Assembly (NCBI GenBank): GCA_030754655.1
Contig: JASLZX010000007.1
Location: 1 to 51,278 of the forward strand
Direction of reading: 5' to 3'
Length of the DNA: 51,278 nt
From: UBA8886 sp002731655
GTDB taxonomy: Archaea > Thermoplasmatota > Poseidoniia > MGIII > CG-Epi1
The position numbers and the translations under genes were made by a program. Positions 24,001 to 31,140 of this stretch are shown here, piece by piece; within the stretch, counting starts at the first letter, position 1; the number at the start of each line of letters is the position of its first letter. The notes under the pieces are model-generated. The model had not been told where the DNA came from. It made no database searches and saw nothing but the letters and a program-made list of their open reading frames with translations.

Positions 24001-26470
24001 CGTGCGCCAGCGGTGACGGCACCGCCGAGTAGGGCCGGTAGCGCACCGTCCGCTCGCCGCTGGCGATGTCGGCCAGCACCTCGTGCGCGTGCTCGAGGTC
24101 GAACGCGTCGTGGAGCACCTCGCGGTACGCCTCCTCGAGCATGGGGAAGCTCGGGAGTTCATGGATAGCTTCGAGCACCTGCGAGGTGCGCAGCTGCTGT
24201 CGCGGCAACGAAATCTCGTGCCCCTTGTAGTTGCGCAGCACCATGAACGAGCGGTTGGCGCAATGGCGAAAGCGCTGCGCAAAAAGCTCCGTGTTGCTGA
24301 TGGCGCGTCGCAGCGTCGCCTCGAGCGCCTCCGGGTCGAGCGTCTCGCCAATGCCCTCCAGCTCGACGAAATCGGGGAACGTCAGCAGGAACGAGTCGTC
24401 GTTGAGCGAGATGCGCACTGACCCCTCCAGTTCGCGCCCCAGTTCGTACGCGAACGCCCGCGCCAGCGCGTCGTTGACGCGCCGGCCGAACGGGAAATGG
24501 AACACCGCCGAGCGCCGGCCGCGGTTGTCGACGTACCCCTCGACCAGCAGCTGCCGGTCGGACGGCACGAAGTCGCAGAGCTGGTGTTGTTCGCGCAGGT
24601 GCGACAGGATGGTGCGCGCCGCGCCGGGGTCGAGCCGGAATTCCTCTCCGAGCCACGCCAGCGTCTCGCTCTCGGGCTCCCCCAGCCGCTCGCCGATGGC
24701 GGCGCGGAAGCGGCCGACCGCCTCGCTCAGGTCGAACGAGCGCGGCAGCATTTCACCCGACCACGAAGGGACGGTCGGCTTGCGCCCGAGGCCGTCCTTG
24801 ACAATGACTCGTGGCCCCTCCGCGGAGAGGAACTGGTAAGTGCGGCCGCCGAGGACGAAGATGTCGTTGCGCCCCAGCTTCTCTACGAATTTCTCGGAGA
24901 GGTTGCCGATGTGCGCGCCGCCTCCCTCGAGCACCACCGAGTAGTTGATTTCCTGCGGAATGGTGCCGATATTCATGTTGTAAATTTGCCGCGAGCCGCG
25001 TTTGATACCCATTTCTTCGCCGTCGTACCACACTTTGGGGTAGACTCCGTGCTCGCTCAGCCCGTCGCCGCCGAGGAATTCGAGCAGCGCATCCAGCTCG
25101 CTGCGGCTGAAGTCGTGGTAGGGATGCGCAGCGCAGATGACCTCGAGCATCTCCTTCGGCCGCCAGCGCTGGTCGAGGCTCATGCCGATAATCGACTGCG
25201 CCAGCACGTCGGCCGGATGCTGGGGAATCGCGACGCGGTCAATCTCGCCCGCGTAAGCCGAATTCACCAGCACCGCGCACTCGACGAGGTCGTCCGGGTC
25301 GAAGACGACGAGGCGCCCCTTCGAAATTTCGTGCAGCGCGTGGCCGGCGCGACCTATGCGCTGCAATCCTTTCGCTATGGACTTGGGCGATCCAATCTGA
25401 ACCACGAGGTCGACGTAGCCGATGTCAATCCCGAGCTCGAGCGAGGTCGAGGTGACGACCGCGTCCATCTCGCCCTCCTTCAGTTTCTCCTCGACATCGA
25501 GCCGCATTTCCTTGGACATCGAGCCGTGGTGCGCCGCCAGCTTCTCGATGCCGCGCTCCTTCAATTGCAGCGCGACTGACTCGGTGCCGGCGCGGGTGTT
25601 AGTGAAAATCAGTGTCGTGCGGTGGTCCGTCACGAGGTCGGCCAGCAGGTCATACATGTGCGAATTGATGACCTCGGTCGAGTGCTGCGTCAGGTCGTCG
25701 ACCGGGCAGAGCACGCGCAGGTCGAGGTGCTTGCGCTCCTTGACGTCGACGATGTTGACCGGCCGCGGCTTGCCGCGCGACCAGCCGCCGAGGTAGTGCG
25801 CGATTTCCTCAATCGGAGCCTGCGTCGCCGAGAGGCCGATGCGCACCGGGTCGCGGTCGAGCAGGTGCGCCAGCCGTTCGACCGAGAGCGAGAGGTGCGT
25901 ACCGCGTTTGTTGTTGGCGAGGTCGTGGATTTCGTCGAGGATGATGTAGCGCACCGAACGAAAATGCTCGCGAAACTTCTTCGACGAGAGCAGCAGACCC
26001 AGCGATTCGGGAGTGGTAATCAGGATGTGCGGCGGTTTACGCACCATCTTGGCGCGGTCGGAGAGCGAAGTGTCGCCGCTACGCACCGCCACCTTCACCG
26101 CCGGGAACTCCCAGCCCCGTTCGGCAGCCAGCGCCTCCATCTCCGCCAGCGGCTGCTTCAGGTTGCGGTCGATGTCGTTCGCCAGCGCCTTGAGCGGCGA
26201 GATGTAGAGCGCCTGCACCCCGTCCTCCAGCTCGCCAACGGCAGCACGGCGGAACAGGTCGTTCAGGATGCTCAGGAAGGCGGTGAGTGTCTTGCCCGAG
26301 CCGGTGGGCGAGGAGACCAGCACGTTCTTCCCGGCGTGAATCAGCGGCACCGCCATCGCCTGCGGCGGCGTCAAGTCGGCGAAGCGGCCGCCGAACCATT
26401 CGCTGATGAGCGGCTCGAATTCCGCCAGCACTTCGGCCTTGCTTTTCCTTTCCTTTACGTACTTCACCAT
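21086..26470 (-). CDS. lhr: giant Lhr-type ATP-dependent helicase
   Basis: 1794 residues, longer than E. coli Lhr (about 1540). The helicase core occupies roughly the first 850 residues: SPTGSGKT (54-61), DEIH (179-182), SAT (214-216), then TLIFTNTRAGTES, TSTSLELGIDIG and QRIGRAGH in the second RecA domain, followed by winged-helix and Lhr-core parts (FPFGRRVNDALARA). The remaining 900 residues are an extension with winged helices and a region resembling the AlkZ/YcaQ-like C-terminus of large Lhr proteins. It unwinds DNA, probably in repair. I place the start at ATG 26470: the extra 34 residues of a longer frame reach into tRNA-Thr. Confidence 0.9.
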   Translation of the reverse strand: MVKYVKERKSKAEVLAEFEPLISEWFGGRFADLTPPQAMAVPLIHAGKNVLVSSPTGSGKTLTAFLSILNDLFRRAAVGELEDGVQALYISPLKALANDIDRNLKQPLAEMEALAAERGWEFPAVKVAVRSGDTSLSDRAKMVRKPPHILITTPESLGLLLSSKKFREHFRSVRYIILDEIHDLANNKRGTHLSLSVERLAHLLDRDPVRIGLSATQAPIEEIAHYLGGWSRGKPRPVNIVDVKERKHLDLRVLCPVDDLTQHSTEVINSHMYDLLADLVTDHRTTLIFTNTRAGTESVALQLKERGIEKLAAHHGSMSKEMRLDVEEKLKEGEMDAVVTSTSLELGIDIGYVDLVVQIGSPKSIAKGLQRIGRAGHALHEISKGRLVVFDPDDLVECAVLVNSAYAGEIDRVAIPQHPADVLAQSIIGMSLDQRWRPKEMLEVICAAHPYHDFSRSELDALLEFLGGDGLSEHGVYPKVWYDGEEMGIKRGSRQIYNMNIGTIPQEINYSVVLEGGGAHIGNLSEKFVEKLGRNDIFVLGGRTYQFLSAEGPRVIVKDGLGRKPTVPSWSGEMLPRSFDLSEAVGRFRAAIGERLGEPESETLAWLGEEFRLDPGAARTILSHLREQHQLCDFVPSDRQLLVEGYVDNRGRRSAVFHFPFGRRVNDALARAFAYELGRELEGSVRISLNDDSFLLTFPDFVELEGIGETLDPEALEATLRRAISNTELFAQRFRHCANRSFMVLRNYKGHEISLPRQQLRTSQVLEAIHELPSFPMLEEAYREVLHDAFDLEHAHEVLADIASGERTVRYRPYSAVPSPLAHGVILSGLSDIVLMEDRSALLRELHTQVLGKVLEQDGGDKPRFDRELVESYFHEKAPLVDSPEDVLQALRETGGLALLADRRRSVYRLSELPAGELHEACETLIDVGQVESVWTGDAEPLFTLPEFVPYYRAVYGRSDKLSKAGEKALASLAAGRKVHSRKALDELEMHYRVTRLPNGQRVREPAAAATYEKALDWLVSTYLGHCGPRSAEQLAVELRLPEQVIEQTLYDLEEQGALQGGNFVLGRPMPHYLLAEDVIYLEAHSRGDLCVISERQLRKYLDTKLFRRFAGLQELFDAFGDVPSARIAYYRLEQQSLAEWWEWRDSDALLQGRFSGGRLRHVPAHRIGAFQAVYRRSAEGRLQKDILELLKQSKPLTRHEITTRLERNPELVEPALRGLEDSLQIHRFNRQRNPWMTYNRYRLLEEFDAPEDPERVLVKQALRGLGPLGFAPLRRETWLPLVVLRNLLARLQESGEVTRVVVTGQTRLFVYALTEEVEALQVPIEEETVRVLSWRDPMLVHLRREVFSRYGDAWTHPITKGGMLVGYIEMWAMSGLLEVRELSLERPELLPEVLAALYEHSSYQREFNSNVIRIKRVEGRLVSEIDAVQRAPFLAAGYHEVRDWLVHGPIVTEQFSPRELDGYLLWRQRIHPQRRFTDARQAFREMGGIRSEFELSLRIQGRFFHPRDYGEEFDLVLGVMIPGYATYSTVRDAMVYRDARDRPTEPDDRRVLSLAVDNRGMPREELLRRSGLDPDTFKTMLSRLYHSLHMARTPRGYYRTLPVRRVLDRDEARFRVVKRLVKQFGIVSAERLGLLVKSEIPMAELRAILGRMERDGTLVKGFLQEGDDTLMWLVKEDLQQVRGHAFQGSFVLHQSDRLAHYLSEEVRQEFGLGACYVIYSGTHRTGAFKMRKRGKDAVVSHFVGGTHERHVIEAWARQWRMNLEWDLEQEEVQQPLQRDGEANSDETPAPAEA

Positions 26471-26482
26471 GGTTCCGGAAAC

Positions 26483-26490
26483 ATTATTCG
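26483..26490 (-). promoter_or_regulatory. possible TATA-like box for lhr
   Basis: The minus strand reads GAATAATG 13-20 bases before the ATG at 26470, closer than usual, so this call is weak. Confidence 0.25.
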
Positions 26491-26537
26491 CTGGGGCAGC
26501 AGCGAAGGGTGTAATAGACTTCCGGCGGAGCCAAAAC

Positions 26538-26544
26538 CTAATTA
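26538..26544 (+). promoter_or_regulatory. TATA-like box for tRNA-Thr
   Basis: CTAATTA about 27 bases upstream of the tRNA 5' end, the usual archaeal spacing. Confidence 0.5.
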
Positions 26545-26567
26545 CCGCAGGACTGTCGCGCCGCCGG

Positions 26568-26642
26568 GCCACCGTGGCTTAGGGGTATAGCGGCGCATTG
26601 GTAATGCGCAGGTCGCGAGTTCAATTCTCGCCGGTGGCTCCA
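26568..26642 (+). tRNA. tRNA-Thr (anticodon GGT)
   Basis: Complete cloverleaf: acceptor GCCACCG/CGGTGGC, D stem GCTT..TAGC type, anticodon stem GCGCA/TGCGC with loop TTGGTAA (anticodon GGT), T arm GCGAG-TTCAATT-CTCGC, discriminator T, and CCA encoded at 26640-26642. No intron. Confidence 0.95.
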
Positions 26643-26643
26643 T

Positions 26644-26661
26644 ACCTCCGGAGAGGGAGGT
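26644..26661 (+). terminator. hairpin after tRNA-Thr
   Basis: ACCTCC-GGAGAG-GGAGGT forms a perfect six-base stem directly after the tRNA CCA, followed by TTTGC. It may act in termination or 3' processing. The remaining bases to 26740 hold nothing I recognise. Confidence 0.35.
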
Positions 26662-26740
26662 TTGCTCTAACGGCCGGACCTGTCAGAGAGCAGTACGTCG
26701 TGGATTGCTTCCGCTACGGCGAAATCAACGCGATGAGTCG

Positions 26741-27325
26741 CTAACCCTCAACCCAGAACGCCGCGTGCCCCTTCGCCCAGCGCGAAATGTCGCTGCGCTC
26801 AACCGTCGCGAACGCAGCGCGCAGATCCGTCTCCGCCTCGTCGAGCACTGCCTGCGGGGCGCCGCCGCGGATTCCGGGCGCCTTGAGCATCAGCAGCCCC
26901 TGCCGCGGGCGGTATGCGTCCCAGTTGCGGCGGAAAATCGCGATCTGGTCGCGCTGTGCGACGTCCTGATAGAGGAAGTCGCAGCCTTCGGCTTGCGGTG
27001 CATACTGCGCGGGGAAGTGGGCGTCGGCCAGCACCGGCAGCAGGTTACGGTAGCGCTCCGCCACCGGCAGCAGCTCGGCCATCGCGGTTGGTGAGATTTC
27101 GATCGCGGCGACCCTGCCTTGGGGGCAGAGGTTGCCGACGTGCGCGACGGTCGTTCCTTCGGCGGCGCCGAGATAGAGCACGCGTGCGTCGGGCGCCAGC
27201 GGCCACTCGCGGCCGCTGGCGCGCAGCCACGCCGCCAGCTTACTGCGATACGGATTCCAGTCGCGCCAGCCGGTCGCGCCACGCGTCTGTAGTCGCCCGC
27301 GGCGAGTGCGCAGATGCTCGCTCAC
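26741..27325 (-). CDS. flpA: fibrillarin-like 2'-O-methyltransferase
   Basis: 194 residues. Family signatures are clear: WRDWNPYRSKLAAW, the SAM-binding VLYLGAAEGTTVAHV, VAAIEISPTAM, and FLYQDVAQRDQ. As the catalytic subunit of C/D-box sRNPs it methylates ribose 2'-OH in rRNA and tRNA with Nop5 and L7Ae, neither of which is in the window. At 194 residues it is shorter than typical archaeal fibrillarin (about 230), mainly at the N-terminus. I use GTG 27325 as start because it forms a GTGA overlap with the top6B stop; a longer frame to 27391 lies inside top6B and is Arg-rich shadow sequence. Confidence 0.93.
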   Translation of the reverse strand: MSEHLRTRRGRLQTRGATGWRDWNPYRSKLAAWLRASGREWPLAPDARVLYLGAAEGTTVAHVGNLCPQGRVAAIEISPTAMAELLPVAERYRNLLPVLADAHFPAQYAPQAEGCDFLYQDVAQRDQIAIFRRNWDAYRPRQGLLMLKAPGIRGGAPQAVLDEAETDLRAAFATVERSDISRWAKGHAAFWVEG

Positions 27326-29367
27326 GCGGCGGCGACGCCGGTCCACGGCTCGGCGCCGATAACGTGCGATGAGTCGATGCCTTCGACCCACAGCTCGAGG
27401 CCGTCAAAGCTGCGGCGGCTGCCGTCGGGGATGCGGAAGCGGTAGGTGGTCGATTCGGTCGTCGGCAGCCCGACCGACCAGATGACCTGCCCTCCCTCGC
27501 GGCGGCCCGGCCGCGGCTCGGCGTCGCGGATTTCGTGGTCCGGGACTTCCGCCCGCAGCTTGAAGCTGGCCGAGCGCAGCCGGTAGTTGGTGACCCGCAC
27601 GGCGATTTCGATGCCCTCATCGGAGAATTCGATTTCTTCCTCAATCCAGACTACGTCCATGATGCGTGCCACCACCTTGTCGAGGTTCGGCACCGGTTCG
27701 CCGACGACGCGCGCCGCGCGCTCGGCCATCGCCGGCAGCACTTTCTGTACCAACTCGAACTTCTCGCCCAGTTTGGCGCGTTTCTTCTGCTTCTTCAGGT
27801 GCCGCGCTAGCGTCTTTGCGTTAGCGCGCAGTGCCAGCTTGATTTCGCGCCCGATTTCGGGGATGTCGGCGACCGCTTCTTTCGCCTCCGACGTAAATGG
27901 AATATTGGTCGCGGCGACATGCACCAGGATTAGTGCGGGGCCATTCGGGGTCCCTTTGCCACCGCGCTGGTCGAGGCCGTAGTTGCGCCAGTTGATGCCC
28001 TGCACCGCCTTGGTGATGGCGCAGCCACCCGCTTGGTAGAGCAGCGGCACGCGGTTCGCAAAGCGCAGGATTTGCACCGGTTCGTCGCGCGGCAGATTGC
28101 CGCCGAAAACCATCCCGACCTCGACTAGGAACGGCGTGCCCGCGAAGACCGCCGGCGCGCGGCTGACTGGAGTGGTGTAGTAGTCGGGTCGCAGCTCTTC
28201 CAGCACCTGTTTGAGGCCGAGTTTGATGAGCTGCGGGCCGATTGGCACGAGCACTTTACTGGTGGGCGAGCGGATGGAGGTCGCCTGAAACGCCTCGCGC
28301 AGCGCTAGTGCCTCGGCACGCGTGATATCCTGCGGCCGCACGACGGGGTCGAGCGCCGCCCGCGCGAGCACGTTCTCGATGGTACGCTTGCCCATCGACG
28401 AAAATTCCTGCTGCAGGAAGAGCCCCAGTTGGTGCTGGCTGGCGTGGTGCGCCATCCGCAGCAGCTGCCCCAGCTCGACGCCGTGCGGGTGCGGCTTGAT
28501 GCCCTCCTGCGGTAGCTGCGGCAGCTCGTCCGTGGCGCAGTCGAAGCGCATCACCTCGCCGGCGGGGTCGGTGAAGCTGATAGTGGCGTGCGGGTTGACA
28601 ATCGAGGTCGTGCGCAAGTATTCGCGCACTGACTGGCGTCCCGCCTGATACCTGCCCTTGAGGCTGAAGACGATGCGGGTGCCGTGCTCCTTCTCGGCCT
28701 GCAGTCCCTCCTCGTCGGGCGGCAGCCGCCACACTAGCTGCTCGCTGCGGTCGATGATGCCGCAATTGTTGCGCGAGTCGAGCTTGAGTATTACTTTCTC
28801 AGCGAGGTGGTCAATCGAGATGCGCGAGGTGATTTCCGCCGGCCGACCGGTTGTCAGCTGACCATACATGATTGCCGCAGAAATGCCGATGCCCTGCTGG
28901 CCGCGCGACTGCTTACCGCTGCCGAAACGCGAGCCGTAGAGCAGCCGGCCGAAAACCATCGGAATCTGCTCCTTCAGGATGCCGGGGCCGTTGTCCTCGA
29001 CGCTGATGCGCAGCTCGTCGCGCCCGAGCGACTCGAGCGCGACGTGCACCTCGGGCCGGATGGAGGCCTGCTCGCACGCGTCAAGCGCGTTGTCGACCGC
29101 CTCCTTTACGGCGGTGATGAGCGAGTGGGTCGGGTTGTCGAAGCCGAGGATGTGGCGGTTCTGCTCGAAGAACTCCGAGATGGGAATGTCGCGTTGCTCC
29201 TCCGCCAGCTCATGCGCCCGCGTGCGCTTCGGCTTCTTGCGCGGCGCGGGCGGCTCCGCTTCCGCAGCCGGCTTCGGCTCTTCGGGAGCAGCCGCTGGAG
29301 CTTCCGCGACCACCGCTTCGGCCGCGTCGTCGTCACGCGCGCTCCCGTCGAGCGTCGTCTGCCCCAT
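27322..29367 (-). CDS. top6B: DNA topoisomerase VI subunit B
   Basis: 681 residues. The GHKL ATPase domain has EAVDNALDAC (N box), VEDNGPGI, and GSRFGSGKQSRGQQGIG (G box). The transducer follows with the conserved TSKVLVPIGPQ and QGINWRNYGLDQRGGKG regions. With subunit A (absent here) it forms the archaeal type IIB topoisomerase that passes duplexes through double-strand breaks. The N-terminus has about 50 extra Ala/Pro/Glu-rich residues before the family core, probably disordered. ATG at 29367 is preferred to an in-frame TTG at 29379. The 3' end is coupled to flpA by GTGA. Confidence 0.95.
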   Translation of the reverse strand: MGQTTLDGSARDDDAAEAVVAEAPAAAPEEPKPAAEAEPPAPRKKPKRTRAHELAEEQRDIPISEFFEQNRHILGFDNPTHSLITAVKEAVDNALDACEQASIRPEVHVALESLGRDELRISVEDNGPGILKEQIPMVFGRLLYGSRFGSGKQSRGQQGIGISAAIMYGQLTTGRPAEITSRISIDHLAEKVILKLDSRNNCGIIDRSEQLVWRLPPDEEGLQAEKEHGTRIVFSLKGRYQAGRQSVREYLRTTSIVNPHATISFTDPAGEVMRFDCATDELPQLPQEGIKPHPHGVELGQLLRMAHHASQHQLGLFLQQEFSSMGKRTIENVLARAALDPVVRPQDITRAEALALREAFQATSIRSPTSKVLVPIGPQLIKLGLKQVLEELRPDYYTTPVSRAPAVFAGTPFLVEVGMVFGGNLPRDEPVQILRFANRVPLLYQAGGCAITKAVQGINWRNYGLDQRGGKGTPNGPALILVHVAATNIPFTSEAKEAVADIPEIGREIKLALRANAKTLARHLKKQKKRAKLGEKFELVQKVLPAMAERAARVVGEPVPNLDKVVARIMDVVWIEEEIEFSDEGIEIAVRVTNYRLRSASFKLRAEVPDHEIRDAEPRPGRREGGQVIWSVGLPTTESTTYRFRIPDGSRRSFDGLELWVEGIDSSHVIGAEPWTGVAAA

Positions 29368-29389
29368 GCGCCGGCTCAAGCCGCGGCGG

Positions 29390-29397
29390 GATTAAGC
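29390..29397 (-). promoter_or_regulatory. TATA-like box for top6B
   Basis: The minus strand reads GCTTAATCC-like sequence about 26 bases before the ATG at 29367, overlapping the end of the AcnX gene. Confidence 0.35.
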
Positions 29398-31101
29398 CTT
29401 GAGCCCGCGCGCGAGTACTTCCAGCGCCACGGCGCCGTCGCGCAATTCCAGCCGCACGCGGTCGCCGCTGTTGAGCGCGAGACAGGGGTCGGCGTCGAAG
29501 GAGTGCGCGTACGGCACGCCGAGCAGCGAGCAGGCGGGGAGCGTCTGCTGGTCGAGCGCGGTATTCACGACCGCTAGCGGGCCGCGGTCGCGGTAGAGCA
29601 AGCCGAGCAGCACGTAGGGTGCGACGCTCGAGCCGCTGCCGCGCGGGAAGACCAGCACCCGGCCAGCGATGCTTTGCCCGTCGAGGGGGTGCCCCGGCTC
29701 TTCGACCACGCCGGTGCGGCGATTGACGAAGCCCAGGAATGTGAGCGGCACGTCGGTGACGAGTGCCTCGCCCTCGATTACCCATGCGTCCTGCGACTCG
29801 ATGCCGCTGCCGGCCAGCGAAAGCTCGCCCGCTTGCGGCGCCTTGGCCGAGCGGTGCGCCGCCGCGTGCGGCGACGCACCGCTCGAGGCACTTGCACGGT
29901 CATCGCCAGCCAGCGCCGGGTCTGCGGCGTGCGCGATGCAATCGGCGAGCGGCGCGACCGAAGTCGGCATGCTGTTCAGCCCCGACTGGAGATAATGCTC
30001 CGCCTTCAGTGAGTTGGTCAGGATGTGGTTGACGCAGGCGCGGTCGTAATACACCACCTCGGGGCAGGTGTCGCGCAACACCATCCCGCCCGCCGCCTCA
30101 ATCGCGGCGACCTCGTCGCGCAGCGCGTCCCAGTGGCGCGCAGCGGTGAAGACCCAGAGCCGTCCCGCCGGGAGCATGCGCCCACGCACCAGCTCCGCCG
30201 TCACGCGTACCTCGCCGGGCGACGCCTGCGGGCAGCCGATGACGACCAGGTCGACACGGTGGCGTGGTGCTAGCTCCGCGTAGCGCGCTGCCAGTTCCGC
30301 GGCGGTGAAGCGCAGCGTTGCCCGGTAGTCGGCCGCGGGCGGCTCGTCGAGATAGAGCAGCGCGCAGCCGTAGTTGGCCGCCGCCGCCGAGAGCGCCTTG
30401 CGCGATTCGTGGCTTGCGGCGCCGACGCCGCGGAAGTGCGGCACCGGCCCCCACGGCAGCGCCAGCCCCGGGGGGAGTTGCTTGCCGACCCAGTCGCCCA
30501 GCACCGAGAAATCTACCGGCTCCGCCAGTTCGCACTCGACCTCGACCAGCAGGTTAGCCGTGCGGTGCTCATCGCGCAACAGCCCGTAATCGGGCGTGCA
30601 GCCGCAGATGGCCGCCGCCAGCGCCGACAGCCCGGAATCGCGATTGGTCCGCAAATCCGTATACGAGTTGGCGTAGCAGACCGCGTTCGACTCGGCCCAC
30701 GCGCCGACCCCGTCGGGGAGCGGTGCGGCGGTCGCTTCGTAGGGTGTGCAGGAGAGCGTCAGCCGCACTCCCAGCTGCGCATACGCGTCAAGGATGCGCT
30801 TCTGCCGCGCGACGTAGTCGGCGGTCGCTCCCATCTCGCGCCAGCAGCGGCTGTCGCAGCCGGCCGAGTTGAGCGTCGCCTCGACCGCCACCCGTGCGTC
30901 GTCACCGAGCCGTTCCAGAAAGGTAATCAGCCCGTGCCCGCCGGTAAGCGGCGAGACGCCCGAGACGTGCGCCGCCACCACTGGCACCAGCCGCGGAGCC
31001 CCGGCGGCAGTGCCCAGGTCGACCAGCAACCGCATCGCCATCTGCTTCGCCGCGCCGCGATCGCCGGCGAACATTGCCTGCTGGTCTGGGGTGAGCTTCA
31101 C
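29392..31101 (-). CDS. phosphomevalonate dehydratase, large and small subunits fused (AcnX)
   Basis: 569 residues. Residues 1-392 match the AcnX large subunit, with SAGCDSRC (C82, C86), SCTPYEA (C119), VIGCPQAS (C290) and DTCPEV (C346) as candidate iron-sulfur ligands and SGLNSMPTSVAPL near 373-385. A low-complexity Ala/Ser/His linker (393-430) leads to the small-subunit domain (435-569), with GRVLVFPRGSGSSVAPYVL and the active-site GSGSS (488-492). AcnX acts on mevalonate 5-phosphate in Aeropyrum (giving trans-anhydromevalonate 5-phosphate) and on hydroxyproline in some bacteria; the neighbouring UbiD and mevalonate kinase favour the first. The start is GTG, with a TATA-like box 24 bases upstream. 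In Aeropyrum the two subunits are separate proteins. Confidence 0.88.
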   Translation of the reverse strand: MKLTPDQQAMFAGDRGAAKQMAMRLLVDLGTAAGAPRLVPVVAAHVSGVSPLTGGHGLITFLERLGDDARVAVEATLNSAGCDSRCWREMGATADYVARQKRILDAYAQLGVRLTLSCTPYEATAAPLPDGVGAWAESNAVCYANSYTDLRTNRDSGLSALAAAICGCTPDYGLLRDEHRTANLLVEVECELAEPVDFSVLGDWVGKQLPPGLALPWGPVPHFRGVGAASHESRKALSAAAANYGCALLYLDEPPAADYRATLRFTAAELAARYAELAPRHRVDLVVIGCPQASPGEVRVTAELVRGRMLPAGRLWVFTAARHWDALRDEVAAIEAAGGMVLRDTCPEVVYYDRACVNHILTNSLKAEHYLQSGLNSMPTSVAPLADCIAHAADPALAGDDRASASSGASPHAAAHRSAKAPQAGELSLAGSGIESQDAWVIEGEALVTDVPLTFLGFVNRRTGVVEEPGHPLDGQSIAGRVLVFPRGSGSSVAPYVLLGLLYRDRGPLAVVNTALDQQTLPACSLLGVPYAHSFDADPCLALNSGDRVRLELRDGAVALEVLARGLKA

Positions 31102-31121
31102 GCTCGCGCAGGCTGGACCGG

Positions 31122-31129
31122 GGTTAAGG
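31122..31129 (-). promoter_or_regulatory. TATA-like box for the AcnX gene
   Basis: CCTTAACC on the minus strand, about 24 bases before the GTG at 31101, in the 39-base gap after the UbiD gene. Confidence 0.35.
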
Positions 31130-31140
31130 GATTGGGGGCG

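Noticed and set aside
26471..26572. Upstream extension of the lhr gene
   Set aside because: The 34 extra codons run into tRNA-Thr and its promoter and are not like the family N-terminus.
26662..26740. Possible C/D-box RNA between tRNA-Thr and the fibrillarin gene
   Set aside because: A GATGA-like C box can be seen but no D box (CTGA) at the right distance; not enough to support a call.
29392..31101. Annotation of AcnX as aconitase or hydroxyproline dehydratase
   Set aside because: Sequence alone allows both, but the neighbouring mevalonate kinase, UbiD and UbiX genes favour phosphomevalonate dehydratase.
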